Of a stretch of 16,411 nt of DNA, positions 1-7,904 are shown in pieces. The stretch covers positions 769 through 17,179 of the forward strand of contig DIEQ01000092.1 in NCBI GenBank assembly GCA_002418705.1, in the 5' to 3' direction. This DNA is from Mageeibacillus sp. UBA5770. GTDB taxonomy: Bacteria; Bacillota_A; Clostridia; Saccharofermentanales; Saccharofermentanaceae. Numbering within the stretch: position 1 is the stretch's first letter; every line of letters begins with the position of its first letter. The position numbers were made by a program, and so were the translations under genes. The notes beneath the pieces were generated by a model that was given only the letters and a program-made list of their open reading frames with translations, was not told the DNA's origin and ran no database searches.

Positions 1-25
1 AGTTCGATTCTCCTTAGGGTCACCA
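1..25 (+). tRNA. tRNA, 3' end only (T-arm, acceptor strand, CCA)
   Basis: The first 25 bases fit the 3' end of a tRNA. A T-loop TTCGATT (3-9) is followed by the 3' strand of the T-stem (10-14), a seven-base acceptor strand TAGGGTC (15-21), discriminator A22 and an encoded CCA (23-25). The rest of the gene, including the anticodon, lies outside the window. The 5' acceptor strand should read GACCCTA. With an A discriminator this would fit a lysine tRNA, but the isotype cannot be proven here. A rho-independent terminator follows directly. Confidence 0.85.
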
Positions 26-26
26 C

Positions 27-57
27 AAAAGCATCCACACATCGTGGGTGCTTTTTT
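27..57 (+). terminator. Rho-independent terminator of the tRNA transcript
   Basis: Arms 27-38 and 44-55 pair over 12 bp with one G-T wobble around a 5-base loop. A T-run (52-57) follows on the plus strand. It sits two bases after the tRNA CCA end. Confidence 0.88.
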
Positions 58-86
58 CATACCCATATGCGGTTTCTGTCAGCAGC

Positions 87-119
87 GAAAAACCGCGGCA
101 GCCTTACGGTACCGCGGTT
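87..119 (-). terminator. Rho-independent terminator of the aconitase-citrate synthase unit
   Basis: Arms AACCGCGG (91-98) and CCGCGGTT (112-119) form a GC-rich stem, followed on the minus strand by TTTTT. It lies about 40 bases after the citrate synthase stop. A second, overlapping pairing, GCGGTTT (69-75) with AAACCGC (90-96), is also possible. The minus-strand unit and the plus-strand tRNA therefore converge on back-to-back terminators. Confidence 0.85.
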
Positions 120-159
120 GATTTACATTTCATATCCGGTAATCCACCTGCAGGATAAT

Positions 160-1545
160 TTATCTAAAATCTTCCACAGGCTTTTCACGGGCTTCCATAC
201 TGATATAACGCCTTCTTTTCCGGACACACTTGTACGCAGGACGCATAATACGCCCGCCTGATACGAGTTCTTCGATTCTGTGCGCGCTCCATCCGGCGAC
301 GCGGGCAGCTGCAAAGATCGGGGTAAACAGCTCAGGAGGTATCCCCAGCATTGTGTATACAAAGCCGGCATAGAAGTCAACGTTGGCACACACGATCTTG
401 TCATTCTTCTTAACGTTTCTGAAGACTTCAGGTGCAAGCCTTTCGGTAATCGTATAGAGCTCATATTCTTCTTCACGTCCGGACTCATACGCAAGCCCTC
501 TGGCATAGTCACGAAGAAGCTTTGTGCGCGGGTCAGATACGGTGTAAACGGCGTGGCCTATACCATAAATCAAGCCTGATTTATCGAAGGCTTCCTTCTT
601 CAGGATCTTGGTCAGATATTCACAGATCTCCATCTCGTTTCTCCAGTTTGAAACGCTGTTCTTGAGATCCTGCATCATAGCGTATGCCTTATTACTGGCG
701 CCGCCGTGCTGAGGGCCTTTCAACGAACCAATGGCTGCTGCAATAACAGAATATGTATCTGAACCGGAAGAGGATACGGCATGGGTTACAAAGGAGGAGT
801 TGTTGCCGCCGCCGTGTTCTGCATGCAGGACAAGTGCCAAATCAAGGATTCGCGCTTCGAGATCAGAGAATTGACCGTCAGGACGGATCATATGCAGGAT
901 GTTCTGAGCAGTATTGTATTCCGGCACCGGAGAATGCAGAAACAGACTCTGTTTATCAACATAGTGACGCTTTGCCATGAAGGCATGTGCAATGAGCACA
1001 GGGAATCTGGCTATCAGTTCAATGCACTGGCGCAGAACATTCTCGATATCGAGGGCATCCGGATTCTTATCATATGAATACAGAGCCAGAACTGATCTGG
1101 CCAGTTTATTCATGATATCCGGGCTTGGAGCCTTCAAGATCATATCTTCAGTAAAGTTATGAGGAAGGTCACGGACAGATACCAGCAAGTCATTAAACTG
1201 GGCAAGCTGATCTTTTTTCGGAAGTTCACCGAAAAGAAGCAGGTAAGCCGTTTCTTCGAATCCAAAACGTCGGTCTTCATAGAATCCCGAAACGATATCT
1301 GAAATCTCAATACCCTGATAAAACAAGCGTCCCTCAACCGGAATACGCTCTGCGTCGTCAACGATATACGACATAACCTCACCTACTTCGGTGAGACCGA
1401 CCAGAACACCTGTACCGTCGTCGTTGCGAAGTCCGCGCTTAACATTATATCTCTCATACAGAGAGGACTCAATTTTAGATTTAGCTGTTGATTTGCTCGC
1501 AAGCTCTGAAATTATTTTTGCAGAATCTTTGGGATCAAGATGCAT
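160..1545 (-). CDS. Citrate synthase
   Basis: Condenses acetyl-CoA and oxaloacetate to citrate in the cytoplasm, the entry step of the TCA cycle. The 461-residue protein carries the family catalytic blocks in order: HAEHGGGNNSSF (first His near residue 244), GPQHGGASN (His near 280), GIGHAVYTVSDPR (His near 331), then NVDFYAGF (catalytic Asp near 390) and an Arg in the AAARVAGW block. E. coli-type enzymes have GHRVY where this one has GHAVY. I believe that is normal for the clostridial branch. An in-frame GTG at 1551 would add two residues, but it overlaps the ribosome binding site AGGAGGAG (1551-1558). The ATG at 1545 is spaced 5 bases from that site and is the better start. The gene lies 29 bases behind aconitase in the same transcription unit. 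The family also includes 2-methylcitrate synthases, but aconitase next door favours citrate. Confidence 0.95.
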   Translation of the reverse strand: MHLDPKDSAKIISELASKSTAKSKIESSLYERYNVKRGLRNDDGTGVLVGLTEVGEVMSYIVDDAERIPVEGRLFYQGIEISDIVSGFYEDRRFGFEETAYLLLFGELPKKDQLAQFNDLLVSVRDLPHNFTEDMILKAPSPDIMNKLARSVLALYSYDKNPDALDIENVLRQCIELIARFPVLIAHAFMAKRHYVDKQSLFLHSPVPEYNTAQNILHMIRPDGQFSDLEARILDLALVLHAEHGGGNNSSFVTHAVSSSGSDTYSVIAAAIGSLKGPQHGGASNKAYAMMQDLKNSVSNWRNEMEICEYLTKILKKEAFDKSGLIYGIGHAVYTVSDPRTKLLRDYARGLAYESGREEEYELYTITERLAPEVFRNVKKNDKIVCANVDFYAGFVYTMLGIPPELFTPIFAAARVAGWSAHRIEELVSGGRIMRPAYKCVRKRRRYISMEAREKPVEDFR

Positions 1546-1550
1546 ATACA

Positions 1551-1558
1551 CTCCTCCT
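1551..1558 (-). promoter_or_regulatory. Ribosome binding site that fixes the citrate synthase start
   Basis: AGGAGGAG on the minus strand, 5 bases before the ATG at 1545. Its last base is the first base of a possible GTG start at 1551, so that GTG cannot use this site. Confidence 0.85.
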
Positions 1559-1574
1559 ATGCAAGAACATGGCG

Positions 1575-3509
1575 TCAGGACTGAAGACGGGTGTAGTTAA
1601 GTAATCCACCAGCCAGAAGAATCTGGGCCTGACGGTCAGATACGGAACAAATGACATCGAACGAGTATCCCTTAGTGCGATTAGTGACTGAAACAGGATT
1701 TCCTTTCACTGCACCAAGGATTTGTTCTCGTGCATTAGGGATCTCAAGTTCATCGAGCATATCTATTCTATCATAATCCTGAGGATCTGAGAAAGTAAGG
1801 GGAAGAATTCCGTTGTTGATCAGATTTGCCATATGAATACGGGCAAAAGACAACACAATGACTCCCTTCACCCCTAGCTGGAGCGGCGCTAAAGCTGCAT
1901 GCTCGCGGCTTGAACCCTGTCCGTAATTGGATCCTCCGACGATAAATCCTCCGCCGTTCTCCTTGGCACGTGCCGGGAAATCCGGATCCGACGGCGTAAG
2001 GCAGTAATCCGCCAGGTACGGCACATTGGATCTGTACGGCAGCAGCTTTGCATTAGACGGCATAATATGATCCGTCGTTATGTTGTCGCCCAGCTTGACC
2101 AGTGTCTTTCCTGCGACTGAATCCGGCAAAGTGACGTTTATCGGGAATGGCTTGATGTTAGGTCCGCGGATAACTTCTACATCTTCATCGCTTTCGGCAG
2201 GCATAACAATAAGATTATCATTAACATAGAAATGGTCCGGCATAGAAATCACGGGCGGTTCACCATAGGCCGAAGGATCCGTAACGACGCCTGTGATAGC
2301 CGCAATTGAAGCGACTTCAGGGCTGACAAGATAAATATTGGCAGAGGCGGTACCCGAACGCGCATAGAAATTTCTGTTGTTTGTCCGAAGCGATACTGCA
2401 TCCGTCCTTGGTGATTGTCCCATACCGATACAAGGGCCGCATGCACACTCAAGTATTCGTGCGCCGGCAGTAATCATGTCAGCAAGTGCGCCTGATTCGG
2501 CCAGCATTGTGAATACCTGCTTAGAACCGGGGGCAATGACAAGGGACACATCCGGATGAACCGTCTTCCCTTTTAGAATCGCAGCAACTTTCAGCATATC
2601 CATAAGGGATGAGTTCGTGCATGAACCTATGCACACCTGATCGACCTTGAGTCCGGTAATATCTGTTACCGAAACAACATTATCCGGCATGTGCGGCTTT
2701 GCGACCATTGGTTTCAGGGATGCAAGATCAATCGAAATCACTTCGTCGTAAACGGCATCTTCATCCGGCAAGAGTGAAATCCAGGCATCCTCCCTGCCCT
2801 GAGCGGACAGAAAAGCTTTTGTTACTTCATCAGATGGGAAAATGGAAGTGGTCGCACCGAGTTCGGCGCCCATATTGGTAATCGTAGCGCGCTCCGGAAC
2901 AGACAAAAACGCAAGCCCGTCACCGGCATACTCCACAATTTTGCCGACTCCGCCCTTAACAGAGAGGATCCTAAGAACTTCAAGGATGATATCTTTAGCT
3001 GAAGTCCAGGCTGAAAGACGCCCGTGAAGATCAATTCTGCATATTTTAGGCATGCTCAGATAATAAGGGCCGCCGCCCATGGCAACGGCTACGTCAAGCC
3101 CGCCGGCGCCGATGGCCAGCATACCAATACCGCCGCAGGTCGGCGTATGGCTGTCAGAACCGAGGAGAGTCTCCCCGGGAACACCAAATCGTTCAATATG
3201 CACCTGATGGCAGACACCATTACCGGGCCTCGAAAAACGAATTCCATGCTTCTTGGTAACTGTCTGTATGTATTTATGGTCGTCTGCATTCTCGAAACCG
3301 GATTGGATCGTATTATGGTCGATATATGCAACAGACAACTTAGTCTTTACGCGCGGAACACCGATCGCTTCAAACTGGAGATACGCCATCGTACCTGTGG
3401 AATCCTGTGTCAATGTCTGATCGATACGGATCGAAATCTCTGACCCGACCTTCATCTCTCCTGAAAGGAGATGGTCACGGATAATTTTCTGTGAGATTGT
3501 TAACCCCAT
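1575..3509 (-). CDS. Aconitate hydratase (aconitase), short clostridial type
   Basis: Isomerises citrate to isocitrate through cis-aconitate with a [4Fe-4S] cluster. The cluster ligands are visible as Cys297 in CIGSCTNSS and Cys357/Cys360 in CACGPC. Other family blocks are LLGSDSHTPTCGGIGML (near 115-131), NRNFYARSG and, in the C-terminal swivel domain, GQGSSREHAALAP with the substrate-binding Ser-Arg. At 644 residues it is much shorter than the roughly 890-residue AcnA of E. coli or Bacillus. It resembles the mitochondrial-like short aconitases common in Clostridia and other anaerobes. A 3-isopropylmalate dehydratase large subunit would lack the fused swivel domain. The start has a strong site AAGGAGG 8 bases upstream. 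It is first in a two-gene unit with citrate synthase. Confidence 0.95.
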   Translation of the reverse strand: MGLTISQKIIRDHLLSGEMKVGSEISIRIDQTLTQDSTGTMAYLQFEAIGVPRVKTKLSVAYIDHNTIQSGFENADDHKYIQTVTKKHGIRFSRPGNGVCHQVHIERFGVPGETLLGSDSHTPTCGGIGMLAIGAGGLDVAVAMGGGPYYLSMPKICRIDLHGRLSAWTSAKDIILEVLRILSVKGGVGKIVEYAGDGLAFLSVPERATITNMGAELGATTSIFPSDEVTKAFLSAQGREDAWISLLPDEDAVYDEVISIDLASLKPMVAKPHMPDNVVSVTDITGLKVDQVCIGSCTNSSLMDMLKVAAILKGKTVHPDVSLVIAPGSKQVFTMLAESGALADMITAGARILECACGPCIGMGQSPRTDAVSLRTNNRNFYARSGTASANIYLVSPEVASIAAITGVVTDPSAYGEPPVISMPDHFYVNDNLIVMPAESDEDVEVIRGPNIKPFPINVTLPDSVAGKTLVKLGDNITTDHIMPSNAKLLPYRSNVPYLADYCLTPSDPDFPARAKENGGGFIVGGSNYGQGSSREHAALAPLQLGVKGVIVLSFARIHMANLINNGILPLTFSDPQDYDRIDMLDELEIPNAREQILGAVKGNPVSVTNRTKGYSFDVICSVSDRQAQILLAGGLLNYTRLQS

Positions 3510-3544
3510 TAATCGGTCCTCCTTAATGTATTCTTCGAAGACTT

Positions 3545-3574
3545 ATTATCGGTCAGAATGTGTATCTTTGTCAA
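3545..3574 (-). promoter_or_regulatory. Promoter of the aconitase-citrate synthase unit (sigma-A type)
   Basis: On the minus strand a perfect -35 TTGACA (3569-3574) and a -10 GATAAT (3545-3550) are separated by 18 bases. The predicted transcript starts near 3538, giving a leader of about 30 bases before the aconitase ATG at 3509. Confidence 0.8.
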
Positions 3575-3595
3575 GTTGAACCAGCAATATAAAAT

Positions 3596-3637
3596 ACCCA
3601 TTTTGCAAGAAACTCATCACGTTCTTGCAAAATGGGT
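3596..3637 (-). terminator. Probable terminator after trkH (perfect 16-bp inverted repeat)
   Basis: Arms 3596-3611 and 3622-3637 are perfect inverted copies of 16 bases around a 10-base loop. On the minus strand the hairpin is followed by TATTTTATATT, an imperfect T-tract. It lies 36 bases after the trkH stop and about 20 bases upstream of the aconitase -35 box. On the plus strand there is no T-tract. A binding site acting on the aconitase promoter is an alternative reading. Confidence 0.7.
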
Positions 3638-3673
3638 TAAAAAGCACAAAAACTCTGCATCAATTCAGTGAAT

Positions 3674-5080
3674 TTAACCGATCTGAATTTTACCTTCCGG
3701 ATAGATGTTGGTCATCTCCTTAGTTTCCCGCATTGCCAGGCTGAGCGCGAAAGTAACCGGGCCGACACGGCCGATAAACATGACCGGAATCATAAAGATA
3801 TGACTGAGTGTTGTAAGTGCCGGTGTCTGTGCAGCAGACACCCCGACGGTGCCAAAGGCAGATGCAGCTTCAAACAGGAGATCCAGATATTCCAGCCGAC
3901 CATTATGAAGAGCAGTTGCTTCTGTAAACGAAAGAACCATCGATAACATAATCATTAAGCCCATTCCAAGAACAAAAATAGCTACAGCACGCTGAACAGG
4001 AACGCGGGAAATCTGATGTTTGCGAATGATAATTTCATCACGTCCCCTGATACCCGAAAATATCGAATGAAGCAGCAGCGAAAAAGTAGTGACCTTAATT
4101 CCGCCTCCTGTTGAACCGGACCCGGCACCTATGAACATCAGAAATACAGAGAAAAGCTTCGTTCCTGCATTCATATTTGACATATTTATTGTGTTAAAGC
4201 CAGCGGTACGCATAGTGACTGATTGAAAAAAAGCAGCCAGCGGCCTTTGCCATTCAGGCAGCGTACCCATCGCCTGTACACCTTGGTTGTTCCACTCCGC
4301 AAAAAGGAAGAACACGGTTCCCGAAAAAAGCAGAAAAAAAGTAATGGCAAGAACAATCCTGCTGTGAAGCCGCAGAGTTTTTGTTTTACGGTAATTGAAA
4401 AGATCTCTCCAGACAATAAAGCCGAGACCGCCGCATATGATCAGAAATGCTGTGGTAAGAACGACCACAGGATTGCCTGTATATGCTGTAAGGCTTGAGT
4501 AGGGACCGGATGCTGTATCTCCCATAAGATCAAATCCGGCGTTGCAGAAGGCTGATATTGCCTGAAAGGCAGCACGTGAAAGTCCGCCTGACCATCCAAA
4601 CTGAGGAACAAACTGGGTAGAAAACAGGATAAATCCTGCAAATTCAAACGCAAGAGTCGTTAGAATTATTGATTTAACCAGCTGCGGTAATTCCATAAAA
4701 GAAAAACTGCCGGAAGATTCCTGTGCCAGGACTCTTGCGCGAAGACCTACTCTTTTACGGGCAAGATTCAAGAAAAATGTCGTAATTGTAACAAGGCCCA
4801 GGCCGCCGATTTGAATCAGGCAAATAATTACGATCCGGCCAAACGCGGTAAAATGTGTGGCGGTATCGACAACGACGAGACCTGTTACGCAAGTTGCTGA
4901 AATTGTTGTAAAAATAGAATTAATTAACCCGAGGCTAATACCATTCTGCGACGAAATCGGAAGCATTAAAAGCAGCGTCCCGACAAGGTCGACAAGCAGG
5001 AAGCTGGAAACAATAACTCTGGCCGGTTTGTCAAAAAACCACTTTATAAATGCATGCAATCTTCTCTTTTTGACTAGCAT
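3674..5080 (-). CDS. Trk/Ktr potassium uptake system, TrkH/KtrB-type membrane subunit
   Basis: Integral membrane K+ translocating subunit. The 468-residue protein is strongly hydrophobic, with the four-fold membrane-pore-membrane plan of the superfamily. The four filter segments are visible as ATCVTGLV (near residue 67), SAFCNAGFDLMG, MRTAGFNT and SAFGTVGVSAAQ. A GSTGGGIKVTT segment precedes the last repeats, as in TrkH/KtrB. The start is not clear-cut. The ATG at 5080 lies one base after the stop of the upstream RCK gene and lacks a good ribosome binding site, which suggests translational coupling. An in-frame TTG at 5116 would add 12 residues (MRASGKRWCVPD) that look like read-through of the upstream gene. 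The two RCK proteins just upstream are its likely gating partners. Confidence 0.93.
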   Translation of the reverse strand: MLVKKRRLHAFIKWFFDKPARVIVSSFLLVDLVGTLLLMLPISSQNGISLGLINSIFTTISATCVTGLVVVDTATHFTAFGRIVIICLIQIGGLGLVTITTFFLNLARKRVGLRARVLAQESSGSFSFMELPQLVKSIILTTLAFEFAGFILFSTQFVPQFGWSGGLSRAAFQAISAFCNAGFDLMGDTASGPYSSLTAYTGNPVVVLTTAFLIICGGLGFIVWRDLFNYRKTKTLRLHSRIVLAITFFLLFSGTVFFLFAEWNNQGVQAMGTLPEWQRPLAAFFQSVTMRTAGFNTINMSNMNAGTKLFSVFLMFIGAGSGSTGGGIKVTTFSLLLHSIFSGIRGRDEIIIRKHQISRVPVQRAVAIFVLGMGLMIMLSMVLSFTEATALHNGRLEYLDLLFEAASAFGTVGVSAAQTPALTTLSHIFMIPVMFIGRVGPVTFALSLAMRETKEMTNIYPEGKIQIG

Positions 5081-5081
5081 A

Positions 5082-5738
5082 TCAGGTACGCACCATCTCT
5101 TTCCAGATGCTCTCAAGGCTCTTTCTGGTACATACCATCATAATCAGATCGCCTGCATGCATGACGGTCGATCCATCGGGAGTGATAACCTGTCCCTCAT
5201 TCGTTGTTATGACGACTACGCGCGAGCCTGGAATAAATTCATAATCAAGGAGGTTCTTATTGCAGGCTTTTGAAATAGGTGAAAGATGAAATTCAATTAA
5301 GACACGATCCGTATTCAGGACCTCATGAACGATTTTAAGTCCGAGATAATCAATTTCCTGTTCTATCATCTCCGCAAGAACCTTAGTTCCGGAAAATGAC
5401 TTATCTACCCCAAATCTTTCCATGACTTCAAGATTTCGGGGGTTATTAACGCGGGCTAGAGTGACGGGGACATGAAGATGGCGTTTGGCTACCTGACAGG
5501 CAATCAGATTATTCTCATCTTTACCGGTAAGTGCGATAAGCATATCTGCGCCATGGCAAAGAGGCTCGAGCACGGCAGCATTGGTCCCGTCACCATGTAC
5601 GACAACAACCGTTAATTGATTGGCTATTCGCGCAGCAGCCGTTTCGTCCTGTTCAACAATAATAATTTCATGTTCACGGGTAAGTTCACGAATCAGATAG
5701 TAGGCAACTTTTCCTGCTCCAATTATGACAAGCTTCAT
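5082..5738 (-). CDS. RCK-domain K+ transport regulator (TrkA/KtrA type), copy adjacent to trkH
   Basis: Cytoplasmic nucleotide-binding subunit that gates TrkH-type channels. The 218-residue protein has an N-terminal Rossmann RCK_N domain (about 1-130) starting MKLVIIGAGKVA, a GxGxxA variant of the dinucleotide motif. An acidic residue at the end of strand 2 (IIIVEQDE) follows, then HGDGT and ALTGKDENN. A C-terminal TrkA_C domain (about 135-215) contains SPISKACNKNLLDYEFIPG. One RCK unit per chain is KtrA-like, whereas E. coli TrkA has two in one chain. The start ATG has only a weak site (GGGGTGG, 3 bases upstream). The stop is one base from the trkH start. Confidence 0.92.
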   Translation of the reverse strand: MKLVIIGAGKVAYYLIRELTREHEIIIVEQDETAAARIANQLTVVVVHGDGTNAAVLEPLCHGADMLIALTGKDENNLIACQVAKRHLHVPVTLARVNNPRNLEVMERFGVDKSFSGTKVLAEMIEQEIDYLGLKIVHEVLNTDRVLIEFHLSPISKACNKNLLDYEFIPGSRVVVITTNEGQVITPDGSTVMHAGDLIMMVCTRKSLESIWKEMVRT

Positions 5739-5760
5739 AATCCACCCCAGTCTGACCGGC

Positions 5761-6381
5761 TTACAGAGAAGCCAGAATCAGTTTGTCTCCTTTTTCAATC
5801 TTCATATGCGGAAGAGCCAGAATCATGCGGCTATTACGGATTACTCCAAAAACATGCCTGGCATCAGTATCTTCTATTTCACGAATCTTGCAGCCGATAA
5901 CTTCGCCGTCTGCCTGAAGCAGAGTAAACTGTACCGTCTCACCCATAATATGATGGGCATTGAAGTCCATCTGGAACTCAATGTCACGGTCTTCGAGTTC
6001 ACGCATAAAGGCGTCAACGGTAAGTTCAGGTGATGAAATCGTTACAAAGCCGGCGGCATCAAATATGTGGAGTCCATGAACGTCGAAAATCCGTGTAATA
6101 ACGTGCTTGACGTTGAAAATATCGCGTGCAATCTCAGATGCCATGAGATTCTGGTTCTCGCTTTCGCTCAAGGCACAGACTGCATCAGCCGTCTCAATTC
6201 CGGCCTCACGCAAAATATCAATATCGATAATGACGCCGGTAACGGTAATAACACTGATATTTTTGCTGCTGGCAACATTCTCCGCATTCGGATCAACCAA
6301 CACAACATCATGTCCCGCAGAAATGAGTCGTCGAACGAGTAATAAACCTGCTCTGCTTGCCCCCAAAACGATGACCTGCAT
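5761..6381 (-). CDS. RCK-domain K+ transport regulator (TrkA type), second copy
   Basis: A 206-residue RCK_N plus TrkA_C protein, distinct in sequence from its downstream neighbour. The dinucleotide motif reads GASRAG at residues 7-12, with Ser in place of the middle Gly, and VVLVDPN supplies the acidic residue after strand 2. ALSESENQNLMASEIA is the usual RCK_N helix region. The C-terminal half (about 130-206) fits TrkA_C. It has a strong ribosome binding site AAGGAGGAG 7 bases before the ATG. It lies 22 bases upstream of the other RCK gene. The pair may form a hetero-oligomeric ring corresponding to the two halves of a full-length TrkA; that is inference. Confidence 0.88.
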   Translation of the reverse strand: MQVIVLGASRAGLLLVRRLISAGHDVVLVDPNAENVASSKNISVITVTGVIIDIDILREAGIETADAVCALSESENQNLMASEIARDIFNVKHVITRIFDVHGLHIFDAAGFVTISSPELTVDAFMRELEDRDIEFQMDFNAHHIMGETVQFTLLQADGEVIGCKIREIEDTDARHVFGVIRNSRMILALPHMKIEKGDKLILASL

Positions 6382-6401
6382 AACTAAACTCCTCCTTCTT
6401 T

Positions 6402-6424
6402 AAGGTTCTTATATAAGAAACCTT
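6402..6424. repeat. Near-perfect 23-base palindrome between the RNA methyltransferase and RCK genes
   Basis: Left arm AAGGTTCTTAT (6402-6412) and right arm ATAAGAAACCTT (6413-6424) are inverted copies with one extra A. There is no T-run on the 3' side in either direction, so it does not look like a standard terminator. It sits about 20 bases upstream of the RCK start, in the only gap (52 bases) between the translation genes and the K+ genes. Confidence 0.55.
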
Positions 6425-6433
6425 CAGAAAAAA

Positions 6434-7234
6434 TTACTGATTCCTTTGATTGCTGACAACATATCCGAGAATTGACGCCGCTGATGAAGCATTCAGAGAT
6501 TCTGCTTTTCCGGGCATCGGTATTTTGACAAGAAGGTCACACAAATTTGTACACGTATCAGATAGCCCTCTTGCTTCGTTTCCAATAAAAAGAGCACAAG
6601 GGAAAGTACATGCCGCGGTCGGCAAAGACTTCCCCTTCAAGTGCGATGCAATCAATTGTACTCCCATTTTTTTAAATTGGAAGCATATTTCCTCGATTGT
6701 TTTGTAAAATATAATCGGAATATGAAAACAGGAACCCATTGACGAACGGATTGCCTTTTCATTGAACGGGTCGACTGTTCCGCCGACAATCAGTACAGCT
6801 GTAAAATCAAATGCATCAGCCATTCGAATCATCGTACCAAGGTTACCGGGATCAGCGGTCTCTTCACAGACCAGATAAATATCCTTGCCTCTTACAGGTA
6901 TCTCACCCGACACCAGCGGTGATTTGACAACCAGCGCGACTCCCTGAGGATTTTTGGTGCTTCCGAGCTTATCAAAAAGAACAGCCGGCATGGAAAGCAG
7001 CTGCACGTCATCAGAAAAAGTAAAACGCTCGCACCAATCTGCTACGAGCGCTTCTTTTTCAGAAGAAAACAATATCATAATGGGTTTAAAGCCTGAGATG
7101 AGTGCGTCTTCACAAAGGCGTACACCTTCGAGAAATACGACTCCGTCGCGCTGTGCATTCTTCCTGTCATGGAGAGAACGCACATAACGGTATTGCGTAT
7201 TTTCCTTACTGGTAATGGTTCGAATCTGCGTCAT
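6434..7234 (-). CDS. TrmH/SpoU-family RNA 2'-O-methyltransferase
   Basis: SAM-dependent ribose methyltransferase of the SPOUT class, acting on rRNA or tRNA. The 266-residue protein has an N-terminal substrate-binding domain (about 5-105; ITSKEN and FLEGVRL blocks). The knotted SPOUT domain follows, with motif 1 ADPGNLGTMIRMAD (128-140, Asn131 and Arg137), motif 2 LFIGNEARGLSD (215-226, Glu220) and motif 3 IPMPGKAESLNASSAASI (238-255). The target nucleotide cannot be told from sequence. The start ATG lies 6 bases after the rplT stop with no clear ribosome binding site, so coupling to rplT translation is likely. This order, rplT then a TrmH-family gene, is common in Clostridia. Confidence 0.92.
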   Translation of the reverse strand: MTQIRTITSKENTQYRYVRSLHDRKNAQRDGVVFLEGVRLCEDALISGFKPIMILFSSEKEALVADWCERFTFSDDVQLLSMPAVLFDKLGSTKNPQGVALVVKSPLVSGEIPVRGKDIYLVCEETADPGNLGTMIRMADAFDFTAVLIVGGTVDPFNEKAIRSSMGSCFHIPIIFYKTIEEICFQFKKMGVQLIASHLKGKSLPTAACTFPCALFIGNEARGLSDTCTNLCDLLVKIPMPGKAESLNASSAASILGYVVSNQRNQ

Positions 7235-7240
7235 ACAGAA

Positions 7241-7594
7241 TTAACGAACCGACTTCGCCTGCTCGCAAAGAGCGGCAAATCCCTTGGGATCTGTGATGGC
7301 GATATCAGAAAGAACCTTACGGTCGAGTGCGATATCAGACTTCTTAAGTCCATCCATCAGACGGCTGTAAGAAAGGCCATTAATACGGGCAGCCGCATTA
7401 ATACGCTGAATCCAAAGCTTTCTGAACTCTCTCTTTTTGGCTTTGCGGTCACGGTAAGCATAAACGCCGGACTTCATGACAGCCTGGTTAGCAACCTTAA
7501 ACAGCTTGCTCTTGTGTCCGAAGTAACCCTTTGCCTGCTTTAAGATCTTATGGTGACGCGCTCTTGTGCGCATACCTCTTTTAATTCTTGCCAT
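7241..7594 (-). CDS. rplT: 50S ribosomal protein L20
   Basis: The 117-residue protein is the usual length and starts [19 protein letters not shown], a textbook L20 N-terminus. [12 protein letters not shown] and [11 protein letters not shown] follow in the conserved core. L20 binds 23S rRNA early in large-subunit assembly. In Firmicutes it also represses its own operon by binding the infC leader. The ATG has AGGAGG 9 bases upstream. It is third in the infC-rpmI-rplT operon. Confidence 0.98.
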   Translation of the reverse strand: MARIKRGMRTRARHHKILKQAKGYFGHKSKLFKVANQAVMKSGVYAYRDRKAKKREFRKLWIQRINAAARINGLSYSRLMDGLKKSDIALDRKVLSDIAITDPKGFAALCEQAKSVR

Positions 7595-7628
7595 TGAAAA
7601 AAACCTCCTGTTATCTCTTCATCATGCG

Positions 7629-7653
7629 GCCCGATTTATTGTAAATGCAGGGC
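7629..7653 (-). repeat. Hairpin between rpmI and rplT
   Basis: GCCC (7629-7632) pairs with GGGC (7650-7653) and ATTTA (7634-7638) with TAAAT (7642-7646), closing a 3-base loop with a small asymmetric internal loop. There is no T-run, so it is not a terminator. It lies in the 88-base gap between rpmI and rplT, the largest gap of this operon. Confidence 0.45.
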
Positions 7654-7682
7654 AGCTTTATTGCATCATATTAAATCAGGGT

Positions 7683-7880
7683 TTACATGTAAGGGATCAT
7701 GGCCTTGATGATCTTCGTGTTAGGTCCGGAGGCAACAAGGGAGTGACGTAAGTGTCTCATTCTCTTAGAAGATCTTTTGCTCAGGATGTGGCGGCGGAAA
7801 GCCTGTGAATACATAATTTTACCGGTACCGGTTACCTTAAATCTTTTCTTTGATGAGCTGTGAGTTTTCTGCTTGGGCAT
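7683..7880 (-). CDS. rpmI: 50S ribosomal protein L35
   Basis: The 65-residue, very basic protein starts MPKQKTHSSSKKRFKVTGTGK and contains HILSKRSSKRMRHLR, both characteristic of L35. The ribosome binding site AGGAGG lies 9 bases before the ATG. It sits between infC (24-base gap) and rplT, the standard bacterial order. Confidence 0.98.
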   Translation of the reverse strand: MPKQKTHSSSKKRFKVTGTGKIMYSQAFRRHILSKRSSKRMRHLRHSLVASGPNTKIIKAMIPYM

Positions 7881-7904
7881 GTTCGATTCCTCCTATGGTT
7901 AAAT

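Noticed and set aside
123..579. Open frames on both strands overlapping the citrate synthase 3' half.
   Set aside because: Their translations show no family motifs and overlap well-supported citrate synthase catalytic sequence.
5081..5116. A TTG start for trkH that adds 12 residues.
   Set aside because: The added residues overlap the upstream RCK coding region and lack a better ribosome binding site than the coupled ATG at 5080.
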